7,409 nt of DNA, taken from contig JALVAU010000296.1 in the NCBI GenBank assembly GCA_027011025.1, forward strand, positions 1-7,409. Reading direction: 5' to 3'. The notes beneath the pieces are model-generated. The model did not search any database. It was given only the letters and a program-made list of their open reading frames with translations, and was not told the DNA's origin. Each line of letters opens with the position of its first letter. Position 1 is the stretch's first letter. This DNA comes from Campylobacteraceae bacterium (GTDB lineage Bacteria > Campylobacterota > Campylobacteria > Campylobacterales > Sulfurospirillaceae). Below are positions 1 to 7,145 of this stretch, in pieces. The translations under genes were made by a program, and so were the position numbers.

Positions 1-424
1 ATGATTGGATAAATTGATAAGCCAAAAGATAATTTTTTGTAGCATCTATTATATCTTGGTATGGAGATTTGACGATAGGGATACTTAATTTTTCCTCCTT
101 CTCTTCATATACTATGGGCGTTGTGGTAAGAGTATAGTTACCATCCATCTTTTTTATATGCAGTTGAAGCTCTTCACCTATAGGGATTAAAACCTGTTCT
201 ATACTCCCATTATCATCTTTTAATATCTGAAATTTTACACCAGATGTTATTTCAGTAGCCAACTCTTTATCACCACCATCCAAGTTATAATATATGCTTT
301 GAGGGAGTGAGTTATTTGCTAAAAAATTTAAAAAAGTTTCACCGCTTTTCCATTTCAGCTCTTCCATATAAGCACCATTCACATAAGAAAGCAGCAAAAT
401 AAATACAAAAAATACCTTATTCAT
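1..424 (-). CDS. csd3: Csd3/Pgp3-like M23 peptidoglycan peptidase, N-terminal part (gene runs off the window)
   Basis: Only the first 141 codons lie in the window; the frame stays open to base 1. The protein starts MNKVFFVFILLLSYVNG, a short basic end followed by a hydrophobic stretch, so it looks like a Sec signal peptide cleaved near residues 17-18. What follows matches my recollection of the N-terminal, non-catalytic region of Helicobacter Csd3 (HP0506): the segments IYYNLDGGDKELATEI, LIPIGEELQLHI and KSPYQDIIDATKNYLLAYQ align without gaps with equivalent Csd3 stretches. Csd3/Pgp3 is a periplasmic zinc peptidase that trims peptidoglycan cross-links and peptides and controls helical cell shape. 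The catalytic M23 (LytM) domain and its metal ligands would lie beyond base 1 and are not seen. The start is supported by AGAGGA on the minus strand (435-430), five bases before the ATG. It is transcribed divergently from the PGBA_N-domain gene, as in Campylobacter. Confidence 0.85.
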   Translation of the reverse strand, partial: MNKVFFVFILLLSYVNGAYMEELKWKSGETFLNFLANNSLPQSIYYNLDGGDKELATEITSGVKFQILKDDNGSIEQVLIPIGEELQLHIKKMDGNYTLTTTPIVYEEKEEKLSIPIVKSPYQDIIDATKNYLLAYQFIQS

Positions 425-459
425 AAAATTCCTCTTTTAATTCCTTTTTAAAAACGGTG

Positions 460-475
460 ATTATAACCAAAAAGC
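460..475 (-). promoter_or_regulatory. Predicted promoter of the csd3-like gene
   Basis: On the minus strand TATAAT occupies 465-460, preceded by TTTTTGGT, a T-run and G just upstream of the -10 as is usual for epsilonproteobacterial sigma-70 promoters, which lack a conserved -35. The predicted transcript start is about base 453, giving a leader near 29 nt. A Shine-Dalgarno-like AGAGGA sits at 435-430. No operator-like palindrome is obvious in this short divergent region. Confidence 0.6.
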
Positions 476-497
476 ACTTAAATTTTTAACCATATTT

Positions 498-523
498 AAA
501 ACAGTTATAGTATAATCTCATAA
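498..523 (+). promoter_or_regulatory. Predicted promoter of the PGBA_N-glcD-yihY unit
   Basis: TATAAT lies at 511-516 with TTATAG directly upstream and AT-rich tracts (TTTTTAAC, ATATTTAAA) further back; there is no recognisable -35 box. A start near base 523 would give a leader of about 22 nt. As the three downstream genes overlap one another, this is probably the promoter for all of them. The two divergent -10 boxes are about 45 bp apart. Confidence 0.55.
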
Positions 524-533
524 AACAAAGCAA

Positions 534-539
534 AAGGAG
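534..539 (+). promoter_or_regulatory. Ribosome binding site deciding a TTG start
   Basis: AAGGAG at 534-539 is five bases before TTG at 545-547. It is the clearest Shine-Dalgarno site in the window, and it supports the non-ATG start because it places the signal peptide (MRKAIIVFF) at the very N-terminus. No in-frame ATG exists nearby that would keep the signal sequence. Confidence 0.75.
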
Positions 540-544
540 TTCCA

Positions 545-1258
545 TTGAGAAAAGCGATAATTGTCTTTTTTATATCAATCTGCACATTGGGTGCTAATGG
601 ATTATTTAAAGATTTTAGAACAGATATTTTAAAGATAAATGGTAATCAAGCCACAATAAAGAATTCAAAAGATATAGTTATAGGTTCAAGTGGAATTGTT
701 ATACACAAATTTGATAATAAAACATCTAGCATCATAGCAAGAGTTGATGTAGTCAATAAATCAGGAGAGAGTGCAACTCTTAGATTTCACACTTACCGTT
801 CACTCAAACAGAGTGCCCTTCCAATCCCCGGAATTGCTCCAAAAGTTGGTGATGAAGTTATCTTAAACTATCTATATGATAGATCTCTGATAGTAGCTCC
901 AAACTATAAAATCTATAACGAGATAACAAAACACTTCAAAAACATTACATGGGTACACCCAGACATCACCGGCACATATCTAGCAGAACACACTAGACCA
1001 AATCCAGATAGAAAAATTTTCCAAACTATGTGCAAACAAAATGTAGCCTCTTTGATCTTTTTTGCCCTAAATAACGAAGCGGTATTTGTTGATTGTAATA
1101 ATTTTAAGATAGTCAAAAAATTAAAAGGGGGCAGAGTAAGAAGAGCTCAACTACCATTTTACACGAGAATCAAAGGCATAGACACTTCATGGTTTGATTT
1201 TGGCTCACACAAGATGGACTCGTACTCAAATTACTACAAAAGATTGATACACAAATGA
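545..1258 (+). CDS. Secreted PGBA_N-domain protein (plasminogen-binding protein N-terminal domain family)
   Basis: A 237-residue protein with a TTG start. Residues 1-19 (MRKAIIVFFISICTLGANG) form a Sec signal peptide with a plausible ANG cleavage site and no lipobox cysteine, so the mature protein should be periplasmic or surface exposed. The body has the features of the PGBA_N family as I know it: a beta-rich start (residues 25-55), the VGDEVILNYLYDRSLIVAPN segment around 101-120, and WVHPD near 135-139. Two cysteines (162 and 184) could form a disulfide. Helicobacter PgbA and PgbB carry a long C-terminal extension linked to plasminogen binding; here only the N-terminal domain is present. 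The last residue is lysine, which kringle domains can recognise, but in a probably environmental organism this is likely incidental. Its true role is unknown. The position between csd3 and glcD matches Helicobacter and Campylobacter. The stop overlaps the glcD start (ATGA), so translation is probably coupled. Confidence 0.75.
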   Translation: MRKAIIVFFISICTLGANGLFKDFRTDILKINGNQATIKNSKDIVIGSSGIVIHKFDNKTSSIIARVDVVNKSGESATLRFHTYRSLKQSALPIPGIAPKVGDEVILNYLYDRSLIVAPNYKIYNEITKHFKNITWVHPDITGTYLAEHTRPNPDRKIFQTMCKQNVASLIFFALNNEAVFVDCNNFKIVKKLKGGRVRRAQLPFYTRIKGIDTSWFDFGSHKMDSYSNYYKRLIHK

Positions 1259-2634
1259 AAACTTTACATGTAGAGTTCTTCAAAAGCATAGTAGGCGATG
1301 AAAATGTATATGATGACAAAGCTCACCTCATAGCATACTCTTACGATGCCACTCGAAATCACTACGAACCAGATGCTGTAGTCTTTCCAAGGGATGAAGA
1401 AGATATAAGCAAAATTTTAGAGTATTGCAATCAAAACCACATAATAATAACACCAAGGGGAGCCGGTAGTGGATTTACAGGCGGTGCACTTCCGGCAAAT
1501 GGTGGAATTATATTGGCGCTTGAAAAACATATGAACAAAATCCTAGAGATTGATATGGAAAATCTAGTAGCAGTTGTACAGCCCGGCGTTATAAATATGA
1601 ATTTGCAAAAGGCAGTAGAAGCCAAAGGACTCTTCTATCCTCCAGATCCTGCCAGCCAAGACTACTCTACGCTTGGTGGAAATGTCAGTGAAAATGCCGG
1701 AGGTATGAGGGCTGCAAAGTATGGCATAACCAAAGATTTTGTTATGGCTCTAAGAGCAGTTTTGCCAAATGGTGAAGTGATACGAGCAGGAAAAAGAACC
1801 ATAAAAGATGTAGCAGGCTACAATATAGCCGGCATACTCATAGCAAGTGAAGGAACACTTGGAGTCATCACAGAGATTACGCTTAAGCTTCTAGCAAAAC
1901 CAAAACTCTCCAAAAGTGCTATGGGTGTATTTCCAAGCGTACAAAAGGCGATGGAAGCTGTCTTTAAGACGATGGCAGCCGGTGTCACACCGGTCGCTAT
2001 GGAGTTTTTGGACAATCTTAGTATAAGAGCAGTTGAAGAAAAATTTCATAAAGGTTTACCGACAGATGCAGGAGCTATCCTTATCACAACAGTCGATGGA
2101 AATCTTAGCCTAGAGATAGAAAATCAACTTCAAATTATCCAAGAGAGTTTTAAAGCAAATGGTTGCATAGATTTTAAAATAGCAAAAGATGCCAAAGATG
2201 GAGAAGATTTATGGTTTGCAAGGAGAAATGCAAGTCAAAGTATCACTATGTATGGAAGCAAAAAACTAAATGAAGATATAACTGTACCACGAAGCAAACT
2301 TCCGGCTATGCTTGATGAAATCGATAAGATATCCAAAAAATTTGCTCTAAAAATCCCATGTTTTGGCCATACCGGAGATGGAAATGTACATGTCAATGTG
2401 ATGGTTGACGGAAACGATGAAAAAGAGCTCCAAAAGGGGCATGATGCCATAGTGGAGGTCTTTAAGGCAACTATTAAACTAGGTGGAACTCTTAGTGGTG
2501 AGCATGGCATAGGGCTAAGCAAAGCACCTTTTATGGGTTTAGCATTTAGTGAAGCGGAGATGAATCTTTTTCGTTCAATCAAAAGAGCATTTGACCCAAA
2601 CAATATCTTAAATCCAGGCAAAATGGGTTTATAG
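1255..2634 (+). CDS. glcD: GlcD-type FAD-linked oxidase / D-2-hydroxyacid dehydrogenase subunit
   Basis: 459 residues, the normal length for a GlcD-like flavoprotein. The FAD-binding (PCMH-type) domain spans roughly 35-215, with the phosphate-binding loop PRGAGSGFTGGA (67-78), DPASQDYSTLGGN (131-143) and DVAGYN (185-190). The C-terminal FAD-oxidase domain shows GHTGDGNVHVN (371-381), whose histidines and asparagine fit the metal and substrate site of this family, SGEHGIG (414-420), and the closing FDPNNILNPGK. Such enzymes oxidise glycolate, D-lactate or another D-2-hydroxyacid and pass electrons to a partner FeS protein or the quinone pool at the inner membrane. No glcE or glcF partner lies next to it, so the substrate cannot be assigned; 'glcD' is a family name here. 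It starts in a 4-bp ATGA overlap with the upstream gene and ends in a 1-bp overlap with the next, which indicates one operon. Confidence 0.92.
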   Translation: MKTLHVEFFKSIVGDENVYDDKAHLIAYSYDATRNHYEPDAVVFPRDEEDISKILEYCNQNHIIITPRGAGSGFTGGALPANGGIILALEKHMNKILEIDMENLVAVVQPGVINMNLQKAVEAKGLFYPPDPASQDYSTLGGNVSENAGGMRAAKYGITKDFVMALRAVLPNGEVIRAGKRTIKDVAGYNIAGILIASEGTLGVITEITLKLLAKPKLSKSAMGVFPSVQKAMEAVFKTMAAGVTPVAMEFLDNLSIRAVEEKFHKGLPTDAGAILITTVDGNLSLEIENQLQIIQESFKANGCIDFKIAKDAKDGEDLWFARRNASQSITMYGSKKLNEDITVPRSKLPAMLDEIDKISKKFALKIPCFGHTGDGNVHVNVMVDGNDEKELQKGHDAIVEVFKATIKLGGTLSGEHGIGLSKAPFMGLAFSEAEMNLFRSIKRAFDPNNILNPGKMGL

Positions 2635-3494
2635 TGGACTTCAAAAAACTTTTATTAGTTTTTAGAAAGATGAAAGACAAAGAGATAGCGCACTATGCAT
2701 CATCTCTTAGTTTCCACACTATATTATCTCTGATCCCTATACTTCTTATTAGCTTTAGTATCTTTACTAAAATGCCTAGCTTCAAGGAGTATTATGCAAA
2801 GATTCAAAATTTTATATTTAGCTCCATGATTCCTACTCAACAAGATGTCATAAGTGGATATTTGACTAAATTTATGACAAATACCGGCAGTATGGGAGCT
2901 GTTGGATTGATATTTGTTCTATATGTCTCTATTATGTTCTTTTTTGATTATGAGAAGATAGTTAGCTCTATTTTCAAGGTACCGACTAGGAGTCTTTGGG
3001 AGTCTTTGACAACCTACTGGACGATGCTTACTCTTATGCCCCTAGGTCTTGCACTCTCGTTTTATTTTTCCAAGATAGCACAAAAGTTCTTAGACAAAAA
3101 CCTACATGCAGGTGCATTAAACATCTATGCCCCACTACCCTACTTCACTATTTGGGTGCTCTTTTTTATACTCTATGTCATATCGGCAAATACAAAAGTA
3201 AACAAAAAACTAGCCCTTATAGCCTCTTTCATAGCATCACTGACTTGGTATATATCCAAAGCACTTTTTGTATTTTATGTCTCATACAACAAGACTTACG
3301 AGAGCATATACGGCTCTTTTAGTATAGCTATGTTCTTCTTTTTATGGATATACTTCTCATGGCTCATATATCTGTATGGGATAAAACTCTATTTTGTTTT
3401 AGATCAAATATATGGCAAAAGCCAAAGGCAAAAGAAGCAGAGCAACCCATCTGCTTTGGATACTAGCGATAGACAAAAAGAGATACAGGATTAA
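2634..3494 (+). CDS. YihY/BrkB family inner-membrane protein (often labelled 'ribonuclease BN')
   Basis: 286 residues starting with GTG that shares its G with the TAG of glcD. The signature YASSLSFHTILSLIPILL (21-38) at the first helix is typical of the YihY/BrkB family. I count about six hydrophobic segments: 26-46, 84-106, 126-146, 168-186, 191-213 and 227-250. After the last helix comes a polar tail (about 259-286) rich in K, Q, S and D, predicted cytoplasmic. The name 'ribonuclease BN' or rbn in Campylobacter annotations is a historical error; Escherichia coli RNase BN is a different, soluble enzyme. The function of this family is unsettled (transport or envelope roles have been suggested). 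No good Shine-Dalgarno precedes the GTG, so translation probably depends on coupling to glcD. A later ATG at codon 13 is possible but would not change the domain. The last 96 bases, including the stop, lie on top of the 3' end of comEC on the other strand. Confidence 0.88.
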   Translation: MDFKKLLLVFRKMKDKEIAHYASSLSFHTILSLIPILLISFSIFTKMPSFKEYYAKIQNFIFSSMIPTQQDVISGYLTKFMTNTGSMGAVGLIFVLYVSIMFFFDYEKIVSSIFKVPTRSLWESLTTYWTMLTLMPLGLALSFYFSKIAQKFLDKNLHAGALNIYAPLPYFTIWVLFFILYVISANTKVNKKLALIASFIASLTWYISKALFVFYVSYNKTYESIYGSFSIAMFFFLWIYFSWLIYLYGIKLYFVLDQIYGKSQRQKKQSNPSALDTSDRQKEIQD

Positions 3495-4649
3495 AAACCA
3501 AAGTGGTGTTGTGATTTCATATGTAGTAGCTTGAAGATTCAACAACCACTCAACTCCACCATCAAAGATACCACCACAGTTTATCAGATGCAAAAAAAGC
3601 TCTAGTGGATAAAACGGTACAAACAGCATACTTAAAATCGGTGAAAAGAGTTGAAGTGGAGTAAAAATAGGAAAGATAAAATGTACCACAGGTATCATCA
3701 AGATAAAAACCCAAAAATTTAGAAGCACAAATATCCAAAATCTATTTAGATTTGCAAAATGCTTTAAAAATAGAAATATATAGAAAACTCCACTCACAGA
3801 AAACCAAAACGAAACAGAAAATATAAGCCTCGGAAAGAGTATCAATATAAAAAAAACACTTAGAAAAAGAGTGGCAAATGAGATGATTTTTATATTTTTA
3901 CTAAAGAGAAAAAAGCCAAACAAGGAGAGAACAAAAGAGCGCAAAAAAGATGGTGAAAAATCCAAAATGTACATATATCCAAAAAGCAGAGCAAAAACTA
4001 CAAAAGCCAAATCAGCCTTTATGTTTCTATACGGAAAATATCTATCTTGGAAAAATCTATAAACAGGAGCAAACAAAAAGTACAAAATAGCACTGATGAG
4101 TCCTAGATGAAACCCGCTAATAGCTACAAGATGTGAGATACCTAGTTTTTGAATCTTGTCTCTCGTATTTTTTGAGATATTTGAAGCAAAAAATAGAGCT
4201 TCGTATATCTGCTTCATCTCTTTAGTTTTGTGCTGATTGGAAATCTGTTTTTTAATTTTATCAAGATAGTTTTTTCTCTTCTGTTTGAGAGGTTTTATAT
4301 AGATACTAACAGCAAAAAAGTTTTTGAGATACTTCAAAAATGTAATTTTATCTGTCTTAAACTCTACGGATGCCCTAGAGCCTACAGGTATATCCCTCTT
4401 ACTCCAACTCACTGTATAAAAGGTATATCCATCATCACTTTTAAGCTTAAAGACATCATAAGCTCTACCGTTTGATTTATATTTTTGGTAGTGATTTAAG
4501 ACTTTTACAACCTCTACATGTAGAGGCTTCACAACTAAATGCCTATAGTGATAAAATTGCCATCCTAATGAGACAAAAAAGAGCAAAATTAAAACAAACA
4601 AGCTCCAAAGTATCTCCTTTTTGTTTAGAAAGAGTGGAACAGCTTCCAT
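3399..4649 (-). CDS. comEC: ComEC/Rec2-type DNA-uptake channel, short form without nuclease domain
   Basis: 416 residues. An N-terminal anchor helix (about 13-29) is followed by a soluble region (about 40-110) resembling the OB-fold part of ComEC, then the multi-helix Competence domain from about 150 to the end. The hallmark GISHLVAISGFHLG is at 170-183, followed by many hydrophobic segments and PSFLRSF at 233-239. ComEC carries the single incoming strand across the inner membrane during natural transformation. The C-terminal metallo-beta-lactamase nuclease domain found in Bacillus-type ComEC (usually over 700 residues) is absent; the protein stops after its last helix. Helicobacter ComEC is, as I recall, similarly short, so this is a lineage trait rather than a truncation. 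It begins on the base after the dnaB stop (TAGATG), lacks a clear Shine-Dalgarno and is likely coupled to dnaB; a dnaB-comEC pair is also known from Helicobacter (HP1362-HP1361). Its 3' end overlaps the YihY/BrkB gene. Confidence 0.9.
   Translation of the reverse strand: MEAVPLFLNKKEILWSLFVLILLFFVSLGWQFYHYRHLVVKPLHVEVVKVLNHYQKYKSNGRAYDVFKLKSDDGYTFYTVSWSKRDIPVGSRASVEFKTDKITFLKYLKNFFAVSIYIKPLKQKRKNYLDKIKKQISNQHKTKEMKQIYEALFFASNISKNTRDKIQKLGISHLVAISGFHLGLISAILYFLFAPVYRFFQDRYFPYRNIKADLAFVVFALLFGYMYILDFSPSFLRSFVLSLFGFFLFSKNIKIISFATLFLSVFFILILFPRLIFSVSFWFSVSGVFYIFLFLKHFANLNRFWIFVLLNFWVFILMIPVVHFIFPIFTPLQLFSPILSMLFVPFYPLELFLHLINCGGIFDGGVEWLLNLQATTYEITTPLWFLILYLFLSIASIQSRWVALLLLPLAFAIYLI
4511..4526. 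repeat. 16-bp perfect palindrome CCTCTACATGTAGAGG inside comEC
   Basis: The sequence equals its own reverse complement over 16 bases and encodes PLHVEV in comEC (residues 42-47). Its 14-bp core CTCTACATGTAGAG occurs again exactly in priA at 7343-7356, and the 11-mer TACATGTAGAG once more at the start of glcD. No role is known; it may be a coincidence of coding for LHVE. Confidence 0.6.
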
Positions 4650-6071
4650 CTAAATCGTAGGCATATCAATTTTAGCCTCTTTTTTATCTGTATCTTTGTA
4701 AATTATCTCTATCGGTACTCCGCCGGCATCTATAAACTTTGTAGTATTTTTTTGGAAGATCATATTTGCCACGCCTATTGGACCGTTTCTGTTTTTACCG
4801 ATGATTATCTCTGCACTCTCTTCTGGTTTTTCAAAAAAGTTGCTTTTATACTCTTTGCCCTCTAGCCTAGCTCTTTGCTCTTTCTCTTTCTCTTCTCGCA
4901 CTCTATAGACATCATCACGATATACAAAAAGTATGATATCAGCATCCTGTTCGATAGCACCAGACTCTCTAAGATCGCTTAGCATTGGTCTTTTATCGCC
5001 CCTGCTCTCTAATCCTCTATTTAGCTGAGAGAGTGCAACTATAGGCATATCTAGCTCTCTTGCTAAAAGCTTCAAACCTCTACTCATATCACTTACTTCA
5101 AGGTGTCTGTCTTTGCTTCCACTACCACTCATTAACTGCAAATAATCAATAACACAAAGACCGACTTCTGGGTGGTTTGTCTTTAACTTTCTGAGTTTTG
5201 AGCGGATCTTATGTATATCCACATTTCCGTCATCATCTACAAAAAACTTTTTCCCTGCCATCTCATCAGAGGCACTTGAAAGCCTAGTCCACTCATCATC
5301 ACTCAAATCACCCCGCCTTATCTTTTGTAATGGTATAGAGGTCTTAGAGCTAAACATCCTAAGCATCAACTGTTCAGCCGGCATTTCAAGCGAAAATATA
5401 GCCACACCCTTACCGTCATCAAGTGCATTTTGGGCAAGATTTAAGCACAGAGCAGTTTTTCCCATCGCCGGCCTTGCTGCTACTATGATGAGATCACCCT
5501 TGCCAAAACCGGTCGTTAACTCATTTAATTTTGAAAATCCCGTATCTAATCCCACTACTACTTGATTTCCTCTTTTTTTAAGCTCAAGTATATGCTCAAG
5601 TGTCGCTTTTGTCATCTCTGGCGATTCTCTAAACTCTTTTGCCCCACTCTCTTGAGTTATCTGATATAGTTTTTGCTGTACTAAGTCCACAACTTCGATT
5701 GAGGGCAAATCCTTCTCAATCGCTACCTCTTTTATCTCACTTGTAAGCTCTACAAGCTCTCTTTTTATCGCTTTTTCTCGTATCTCTTGTACATAAGCTT
5801 TAGTAGAAGGCAGAGGATTTGTGGATAAAATCTCAAGCATTGCATCTTCATCAAAACGATTTTCTTGATTTAATTTTTTCTTTATAAACTCTTCATCGAT
5901 AGGCAAATCTTCTTTTTCGCACTCAAGCATCGCTTCAAAGATGTATTTATGACTAGGAAGATAAAAATCTCTTGGCTTTAGAAGTGAGGCTATATCTTCA
6001 AAAGATCCTGGATCAAAAAGCACTGAGCTAAGGACTGATCTCTCTATGTTTATATTGTGTAAATTTTGCAT
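4650..6071 (-). CDS. dnaB: Replicative DNA helicase DnaB
   Basis: 473 residues, normal for bacterial DnaB. The N-terminal primase-interacting domain begins with NIERSVLSSVLFDP (8-21), followed by the linker and the RecA-like ATPase domain from about residue 170. Walker A is ARPAMGKT (199-206, Lys205). Walker B is LCVIDYLQLM (305-314, Asp309). SQLNRGLESR (348-357), SDLRESGAIEQDADIILF (365-382) and KNRNGPIG (426-433) complete the DnaB signatures. DnaB unwinds DNA as a hexamer at the fork and recruits primase. Between VYR (388-390) and AEIIIGK (420-426) there is a charged insertion rich in E, K and R, longer than in E. coli DnaB by about twenty residues; an insertion in the same place is known in Helicobacter DnaB. 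No intein interrupts the gene. It starts immediately after the ispG stop, with a weak AAAGAG upstream inside ispG. Placing it with priA fits the role of PriA in reloading DnaB. Confidence 0.97.
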   Translation of the reverse strand: MQNLHNINIERSVLSSVLFDPGSFEDIASLLKPRDFYLPSHKYIFEAMLECEKEDLPIDEEFIKKKLNQENRFDEDAMLEILSTNPLPSTKAYVQEIREKAIKRELVELTSEIKEVAIEKDLPSIEVVDLVQQKLYQITQESGAKEFRESPEMTKATLEHILELKKRGNQVVVGLDTGFSKLNELTTGFGKGDLIIVAARPAMGKTALCLNLAQNALDDGKGVAIFSLEMPAEQLMLRMFSSKTSIPLQKIRRGDLSDDEWTRLSSASDEMAGKKFFVDDDGNVDIHKIRSKLRKLKTNHPEVGLCVIDYLQLMSGSGSKDRHLEVSDMSRGLKLLARELDMPIVALSQLNRGLESRGDKRPMLSDLRESGAIEQDADIILFVYRDDVYRVREEKEKEQRARLEGKEYKSNFFEKPEESAEIIIGKNRNGPIGVANMIFQKNTTKFIDAGGVPIEIIYKDTDKKEAKIDMPTI

Positions 6072-7145
6072 CTATCTGTACTCTTTTTCAAATTCAATTG
6101 CTGCATCTTCGACTTCTTGCAAAAATCTATCTACTAAAAGTTCCTCTTTTAGCTTGGCGATAACTTCACCTTTTCGCATAATCAAACCCTGTCCTTTTCC
6201 AAATGCAATAGCAACATCTGCATGTTTTGCTTCACCTATAGCATTGACCACACAACCCATAACAGAGACATTTAGAGGTGCTTTTATGTGTCCTATCTTC
6301 TCTTCAACTCTTGCTACTGCTTCGACTAAATTTGCCTCTATGCGTCCACAAGTCGGACAAGAGATGATATTTACACCACTTTTTACCACTCCACTATCTT
6401 TCAAGATAGCTCTTGCAACATTTATCTCCTCTTCCAACTCGCCTGTTATAGAGACTCTCATCGTATCGCCTATGCCTTCAAGCAAAAGTGTTCCAAGTGC
6501 TATAGAGGACTTTATGGTAGAGTGAAAAAGTGTCCCAGCTTCCGTAACTCCAAGATGGAAAGGATACTCTACCAAAGGTCTAAGAGCTCTGTATGCCTCC
6601 ACTGTTCGTGCCACATCACTTGCTTTTAGAGAAATCTTTATATCTGTAAAACCCAAATCTTCAAGGTATTTTATATTATACAGAGCCGACTCCACCATCG
6701 CTTTTGGAGTTGGTCCATATTTGTTGTCAAACTGCTCTTCGAGTGAACCGCTGTTTACGCCTATTCGTATAGGTATGTTTCTGTTTTGGCAAGCCTTTAC
6801 CACCTCTTTTACTCTTGATTTTTCACCAATATTGCCGGGATTTATACGGATACAATCCACCACTTCGCTAGCTATCAAAGCCAAACGATAGTTAAAGTGT
6901 ATATCTGCGATTAACGGCAATTTAATCTGCTCTTTTATAGCCTTCAATGCCCTTGCATCTTCATAATCCGGCACAGCAACACGAACGATATCACATCCCG
7001 CAAAATGCAATCTCTTTATCTGCTCGACCGTAGCATCCACATCTCTAGTCTTTGAGTAGGTCATAGACTGTACACTCACAGGAGCATCCCCACCGACAGC
7101 CACATCACCGACATATATCTTTTTTGTTTTAAATCTTTTTATCAT
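6072..7145 (-). CDS. ispG: IspG (GcpE), 4-hydroxy-3-methylbut-2-enyl diphosphate synthase
   Basis: 357 residues. IspG converts 2-C-methyl-D-erythritol 2,4-cyclodiphosphate to HMBPP, the penultimate step of the MEP isoprenoid pathway, in the cytoplasm. The TIM-barrel part holds [20 protein letters not shown] (23-42), VRVAVPD (54-60), LIADIHFNY (78-86) and RINPGNIG (100-107). The [4Fe-4S] cluster ligands are Cys263 and Cys266 (CPTCGR), Cys298 (MGCVVN) and Glu305 (GEA); these equal the known E. coli ligands Cys270, Cys273, Cys305 and Glu312 with a constant offset of seven, so all are present. The protein is of the short bacterial type, without the extra domain of plant IspG. The ATG overlaps the stop of a short upstream frame (ATGA) and has only a weak GAAAGAA in front, suggesting coupled translation or a leader-dependent start. 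A promoter about 150 bp upstream probably drives ispG, dnaB and comEC together. Confidence 0.97.
   Translation of the reverse strand: MIKRFKTKKIYVGDVAVGGDAPVSVQSMTYSKTRDVDATVEQIKRLHFAGCDIVRVAVPDYEDARALKAIKEQIKLPLIADIHFNYRLALIASEVVDCIRINPGNIGEKSRVKEVVKACQNRNIPIRIGVNSGSLEEQFDNKYGPTPKAMVESALYNIKYLEDLGFTDIKISLKASDVARTVEAYRALRPLVEYPFHLGVTEAGTLFHSTIKSSIALGTLLLEGIGDTMRVSITGELEEEINVARAILKDSGVVKSGVNIISCPTCGRIEANLVEAVARVEEKIGHIKAPLNVSVMGCVVNAIGEAKHADVAIAFGKGQGLIMRKGEVIAKLKEELLVDRFLQEVEDAAIEFEKEYR

Noticed and set aside
425..544. A riboswitch or operator in the divergent csd3/PGBA_N interval
   Set aside because: The predicted leaders are only about 29 and 22 nt, too short for a riboswitch, and I see no convincing symmetric operator.
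2235..2621. Minus-strand open frame of 128 codons inside glcD
   Set aside because: It covers the most conserved part of the glcD C-terminal domain in antisense, has no upstream ribosome site and no recognisable protein features.
3495..3515. Small hairpin ACCA-AAG-TGGT after the YihY/BrkB stop as a terminator
   Set aside because: Only four base pairs and no T-run follows; it also lies within comEC coding sequence.
6046..6525. Long plus-strand open frame of 159 codons opposite ispG
   Set aside because: It lies antisense to the ispG region carrying the iron-sulfur ligands; its translation is S/T/F-rich low-complexity text without a domain, as expected for a shadow frame.
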